From: Sediminibacterium soli
Lineage (GTDB): Bacteria; Bacteroidota; Bacteroidia; Chitinophagales; Chitinophagaceae
Reading direction: 5' to 3'
Assembly: GCF_009939225.1 (NCBI RefSeq)
Contig: NZ_JAACJR010000008.1
Span: forward strand, 1,237,107-1,301,106
Length of the DNA: 64,000 nt
Below the pieces are notes generated by a model that did no database searches, was not told where the DNA came from, and worked only from the letters and a program-made list of their open reading frames with translations. Within the stretch, counting starts at the first letter, position 1. Each line of letters opens with the position of its first letter. Positions 61,004 through 64,000 of this stretch are shown here, piece by piece. The position numbers and the translations under genes are program-made.

Positions 61004-61435
61004 ATGAAAAAAGGATTATTGGCTGCTGCCTTGTTTGCAGTGGCTTTTGGTTGTAAAAACGGCAAAAAAGAAAAAGAATTCGATACAAAATCCTATGAGC
61101 AGGTCAAAGAATCACTGGCAGAGAAAGAAAAGAACAGTCCCGCCAAATTCCTCTTCGTGGAAAGCCGTGACAGGAAGAACCTGATCGGTCAGACCGTTGT
61201 AAAAGGCACGCTTACCAACCGGGCCACTGTTTGCTGGTATAAGGATGTGGAAATACATCTTTCCTTCTACAGCAAGACAGGTGTCAAACTCGACGAGGGT
61301 CTTGAAACGGTCTATGAAAACATTGCACCGGGCAAAACCGTGAGATTCAAAACAAAATATTTCGCTCCCAAAGGCACAGACAGCGTTGCGGTGCAGGTAA
61401 CAAAAGCCAAGGGGGATATTTCCATACCGAAATAG
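61004..61435 (+). CDS. Small lipoprotein
   Basis: A 143-residue predicted lipoprotein (MKKGLLAAALFAVAFGC, Cys17), followed by a Lys/Glu-rich linker and a beta-rich domain (VVKGTLTNRATVCWYKDVEI, KTVRFKTKYFAPKGTDSVAV) resembling FxLYD-type folds. The resemblance is tentative. The protein should sit in the periplasm or on the outer membrane. It converges with the OmpA-family gene. Function unknown. Confidence 0.72.
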   Translation: MKKGLLAAALFAVAFGCKNGKKEKEFDTKSYEQVKESLAEKEKNSPAKFLFVESRDRKNLIGQTVVKGTLTNRATVCWYKDVEIHLSFYSKTGVKLDEGLETVYENIAPGKTVRFKTKYFAPKGTDSVAVQVTKAKGDISIPK

Positions 61436-61524
61436 CGTGCAGGAGGCGGATGGTTATCAGGTTGTATTGTTAAACTGTTGGCCGGGGCTGCCATTGTTTA
61501 TCCCATTTCAGTTCCCGGTGTTAC

Positions 61525-62661
61525 CTATTTCACCAGCACAATCTCCACCCGCCTGTTCAGCTGCCGGCCGGTGGCCGTGCTGTTGGTGCTCCGGGGCAGG
61601 GAAGCAGCAAACGCCCTGGTGATGATTCTATCGGGCGGGTACACCAGTCGTCTGATGAGGTATTCTTTTACCGTTTCCGCGCGGCTTTGCGAGAGGCGCA
61701 GGTTGTAGGCGTCTGTTCCCAGGCTGTCGGTATGTCCCAGCACTTCTATCCGCTGAAAGCTTCGGGTTTTGATCTTCGCAACAAGGGTATCGATCCTGCT
61801 GGAAAAAAGCGGGTTCAGTTCGCTTTTATCGAAACGGAACAATACATCCGGGATAACCAGTGTATCGTTCACCGGCAGTGATGAAATGGCAGGCTGGTTG
61901 GTACGTTGTGTTGTTTCGGCAGGGCGCTGGGCAATGGTAACCGGCGCAGGATCTTCATCGCTGTCAAGAAAACGGTTGGGTGTATGGCGGTAATTGTTTG
62001 CGTAGAGCCGCTGCTCGTTTGCGGCCCTGTCGGCACAGGCTTTCAGCGTTGTGTCAACAGGCAGCAGCGTTACATTATCGATATCGTATAGGATCAGCCA
62101 GTTCTGTTCTTTTCCGCGCATGGTGCCTTTGGTAAGGTTACCGATCAACAGGTATTTTTCCGTTCCGCTGGCAGTAAAGCGGATGGCATAGTCTTTCCAG
62201 CCCTCGGCCGCATCTTTTATTTTATCCGCTGGTTTTATCGCCAGCTTCTGTTTTGCCTGCATGATCTGGCTCTGGTGATGAAAGGGCTCCACATCAAGCA
62301 GGTAAATATCCGTATGGTCAAAATACCTGTCTGCCGTGCGAACCGACATCCCGATAACATATTCCCTGCCTGCCTGTAAGGGGCAAAGCAGTCTGGTATA
62401 GAGATAACTCCTGAAAATTCCCGGCCGTACGATATTTTCCATCACGATGCTCTCATGATGGTTGCCAAGAAAAAAACCTGCCGTTCCCTTGATGCTCGAT
62501 ACGGCCAGCAACGGTATCCTGAACCAGCCCTCTGCCGAGCAGGCAGACCGGTATTCGATACACTGGTTCCTGTCTTCAAAACTTCCGTTGGCAACAAGGC
62601 TCTGCGCGCCGAGTTTGCCGGCAGAACATAACAACAGCAGGATGAGCAATCGGAGAGACAT
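61525..62661 (-). CDS. OmpA family peptidoglycan-binding protein
   Basis: A 378-residue protein with a signal peptide (MSLRLLILLLLCSAGKLGAQ), an N-terminal part beginning LVANGSFEDRNQCIEYRSAC that looks like a carbohydrate-binding-type beta sandwich, a Pro/Thr linker and a C-terminal OmpA domain (about 255-378). FRFDKSELNPLFSSRIDTLV, LGHTDSLGTDAYNLRLSQSR and GRQLNRRVEIVLVK are the peptidoglycan-binding motifs. It probably links outer membrane and cell wall. The start is ATG 62661, with a TACCTTTA box 4 nt upstream. Confidence 0.88.
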   Translation of the reverse strand: MSLRLLILLLLCSAGKLGAQSLVANGSFEDRNQCIEYRSACSAEGWFRIPLLAVSSIKGTAGFFLGNHHESIVMENIVRPGIFRSYLYTRLLCPLQAGREYVIGMSVRTADRYFDHTDIYLLDVEPFHHQSQIMQAKQKLAIKPADKIKDAAEGWKDYAIRFTASGTEKYLLIGNLTKGTMRGKEQNWLILYDIDNVTLLPVDTTLKACADRAANEQRLYANNYRHTPNRFLDSDEDPAPVTIAQRPAETTQRTNQPAISSLPVNDTLVIPDVLFRFDKSELNPLFSSRIDTLVAKIKTRSFQRIEVLGHTDSLGTDAYNLRLSQSRAETVKEYLIRRLVYPPDRIITRAFAASLPRSTNSTATGRQLNRRVEIVLVK

Positions 62662-62979
62662 GGGATAAAGGTACGGGAGATATGGCGTGAGACGTGAAAC
62701 ATCAGACGTCAAACGTGAGTTGGCGTGAGTTATCGTGAGTTTTTATCAGTTATTAAGTGATTATAGGCGGGAGGTGGGCAATGACTGCAAATAGTTGCCG
62801 TGAATACAGGCGAAAGGTTTATCAGGGCCAGGATCCGGGCCAGCCGTCGGGATTTTATATCAGCTCACGTCGACTCACGCCAACTCACGAAAAACGCTCT
62901 TTCCCTCACAAAAAAAACAGGAAAGCCGACCGCTTCCCTGCCTCAGGATTATTTTTTTGTCTTCCGCACGTCTCACGCC
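62662..62979. repeat. Mirrored intergenic repeat, CGTGAGTT family
   Basis: This gap of 318 bp holds CGTGAGTTGGCGTGAGT at 62714-62730 and its perfect 17-nt inverse at 62873-62889, with more GTGAGTT/ACTCACG words around each. The left arm shares 18 nt (62724-62741) inversely with 34404-34423. No gene was seen in the loop. Near 62905-62960 lie A-rich and T-rich runs that could end transcription of flanking genes. Confidence 0.85.
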
Positions 62980-64000
62980 CTATACCAGCATTCTTAAAGG
63001 TTCTTCCAGCAGGCTTTTCAGGGTCTGCAGGAAGGCTGCGCCGGTGGCGCCGTCTACCGCGCGGTGGTCGCAGCTAAGTGTCACCTTCATGATATTGCCG
63101 GGTACCACCTGGCCGTTTTTCACAACGGGCACCTGCGAAATACCACCCACTGCCAGGATGCAGGCATCCGGCGGGTTGATGATGGCGGTAAACTGGTCGA
63201 TACCAAACATGCCGAGATTGGAGATGGTGAATGTGCTTCCTTCCCAGTCGGCGGGCTGGAGTTTTTTATCTTTTGCTTTCTGTGCAAATTCTTTTACTTC
63301 AACACCGATCTGGCTGAGTGATTTGCCATCGGCAAAACGAACAACCGGAACCAGCAGTCCGTCCTCAACAGCTACCGCCACGCCGATATTGATGTGATGG
63401 TTGTAACGGATCGTATCTCCCAGCCAGCTGCTGTTTACTTTGGGATGCTGGCGTAAGGCAACCGCCACCGCTTTCAGCACCATATCGTTAAAACTGATCT
63501 TGACGGGCGATGTTTCGTTGATCTTGCCGCGGGCCGCCACGCAGGCGTCCATATCGATGGCCATGGTCAGGTAAAAATGCGGCGCGGTAAACAGGCTTTC
63601 ACTTAAGCGCTTCGCGATCACTTTGCGCATCTGCGATACCGGTTTGTCTTCAAAGCTTACCTGTCCCAACGGAGCCGCAGGTGCCGCTGCTGCTGCCTTA
63701 GCCGGGGCTGATGCGGCCGGTGCTTCGGCTGGTTTGTACTGGTCTACGTCTGCTTTGGTGATCCGTCCGTTATCGCCGCTGCCTTTTACATAGCGGAGAT
63801 CGATCCCTTTTTCGGAAGCCATTTTCTTTGCCAGCGGGGAAGCCAGTATCCTGCCATCGTTTACTACAGCGGTTTCCGCTGCGGGTTGCTGTGCAGCAGG
63901 CTGTGCCTGTGCCGGGGCTGCGGTCTCTGCTGCTTTTGCCGGTTCGGCCGCCGATTGGGCGCCGCTTTTAACAGCAGCTACAATGGCGTTTACATCTGTT
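62980..64000 (-). CDS. Dihydrolipoamide acyltransferase (E2), C-terminal part
   Basis: The C-terminal 340 residues of an E2 component of a 2-oxoacid dehydrogenase complex, running off the right edge. An Ala/Pro-rich linker comes first, then the peripheral-subunit-binding domain (RILASPLAKKMASEKGIDLR), a second linker and the catalytic domain with the active-site motif SCDHRAVDGATGA. The lipoyl domain lies beyond the edge. The linker composition fits the pyruvate dehydrogenase type (often pdhC) but the substrate is not certain. Confidence 0.93.
   Translation of the reverse strand, partial: TDVNAIVAAVKSGAQSAAEPAKAAETAAPAQAQPAAQQPAAETAVVNDGRILASPLAKKMASEKGIDLRYVKGSGDNGRITKADVDQYKPAEAPAASAPAKAAAAAPAAPLGQVSFEDKPVSQMRKVIAKRLSESLFTAPHFYLTMAIDMDACVAARGKINETSPVKISFNDMVLKAVAVALRQHPKVNSSWLGDTIRYNHHINIGVAVAVEDGLLVPVVRFADGKSLSQIGVEVKEFAQKAKDKKLQPADWEGSTFTISNLGMFGIDQFTAIINPPDACILAVGGISQVPVVKNGQVVPGNIMKVTLSCDHRAVDGATGAAFLQTLKSLLEEPLRMLV

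Overview
The window reads as chromosome from a Bacteroidota bacterium, most like the Chitinophagaceae (my inference from gene content; no database was searched). Evidence: type IX secretion parts (a PorT-like barrel, two PorP/SprF proteins, a 2119-residue protein with a type B C-terminal sorting domain), a short primary sigma factor without region 1.1, a TonB receptor with an N-terminal carboxypeptidase-regulatory-like domain, BshA of bacillithiol synthesis, a menaquinone-type methyltransferase, ribosomal protein bS16 with a long charged tail, and many promoters of the Bacteroidota TAnnTTTG type. Base composition is near 50 percent G+C for most of the window. No tRNA, rRNA, CRISPR array, phage or complete insertion sequence was seen.

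Layout. 1-1527 (minus): nuoA, nuoB and the start of nuoC (complex I). 1610-4637 (minus): small membrane protein, PstS-like lipoprotein, TPR protein. 4848-13323 (mostly plus): tyrosine phosphatase, hisS, lipoprotein, thiolase, rlmN, Spy-like protein and two pseudouridine synthases of different families. 13359-18607 (minus): unknown protein, amidohydrolase, 1-Cys peroxiredoxin, DNA polymerase IV, PorP/SprF. 18613-24972 (minus): the giant repeat-built cell-surface protein whose partner is that PorP/SprF. 25229-28978 (minus): rimM, rpsP, ffh, rpoD. 29276-37515 (mainly plus): START-like protein, LptF/G permease, Tat-exported superoxide dismutase, OsmC protein, cation efflux protein, M20 peptidase, S4 protein, TonB-C protein, trmD. 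37609-46488: adenine deaminase, a TonB receptor of more A+T-rich composition, ComM-like ATPase, an A+T-rich stretch with REP-like hairpins and a broken or recoded ORF, then a bicupin protein. 46502-64000: MutS-like protein, dihydroorotase, PorT, ubiE/menG, rsgA, gamma carbonic anhydrase-like protein, aminotransferase, bshA, M28 peptidase, tetrapyrrole-methylase family protein, EI24 protein, alkyladenine glycosylase, a second PorP/SprF, upp, a lipoprotein, an OmpA protein and the C-terminal part of a dihydrolipoamide acyltransferase (E2).

Three things stand out. First, many intergenic gaps hold elements built from short repeated words (such as GGATTACGGATT, TTTGAAAAT, CGTGAGTT, GAACAAGGAATATCG) with a left arm in one orientation and a right arm in inverted orientation, sometimes nested one family inside another; the same words recur at distant loci. 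Second, the giant surface protein has about 18 degenerate domains, and its middle part repeats as a three-domain block about 275 residues (about 825 bp) long. Third, at least ten genes place their ATG exactly 4-5 nt after a TAnnTTTG-like box, which predicts leaderless or nearly leaderless mRNAs.
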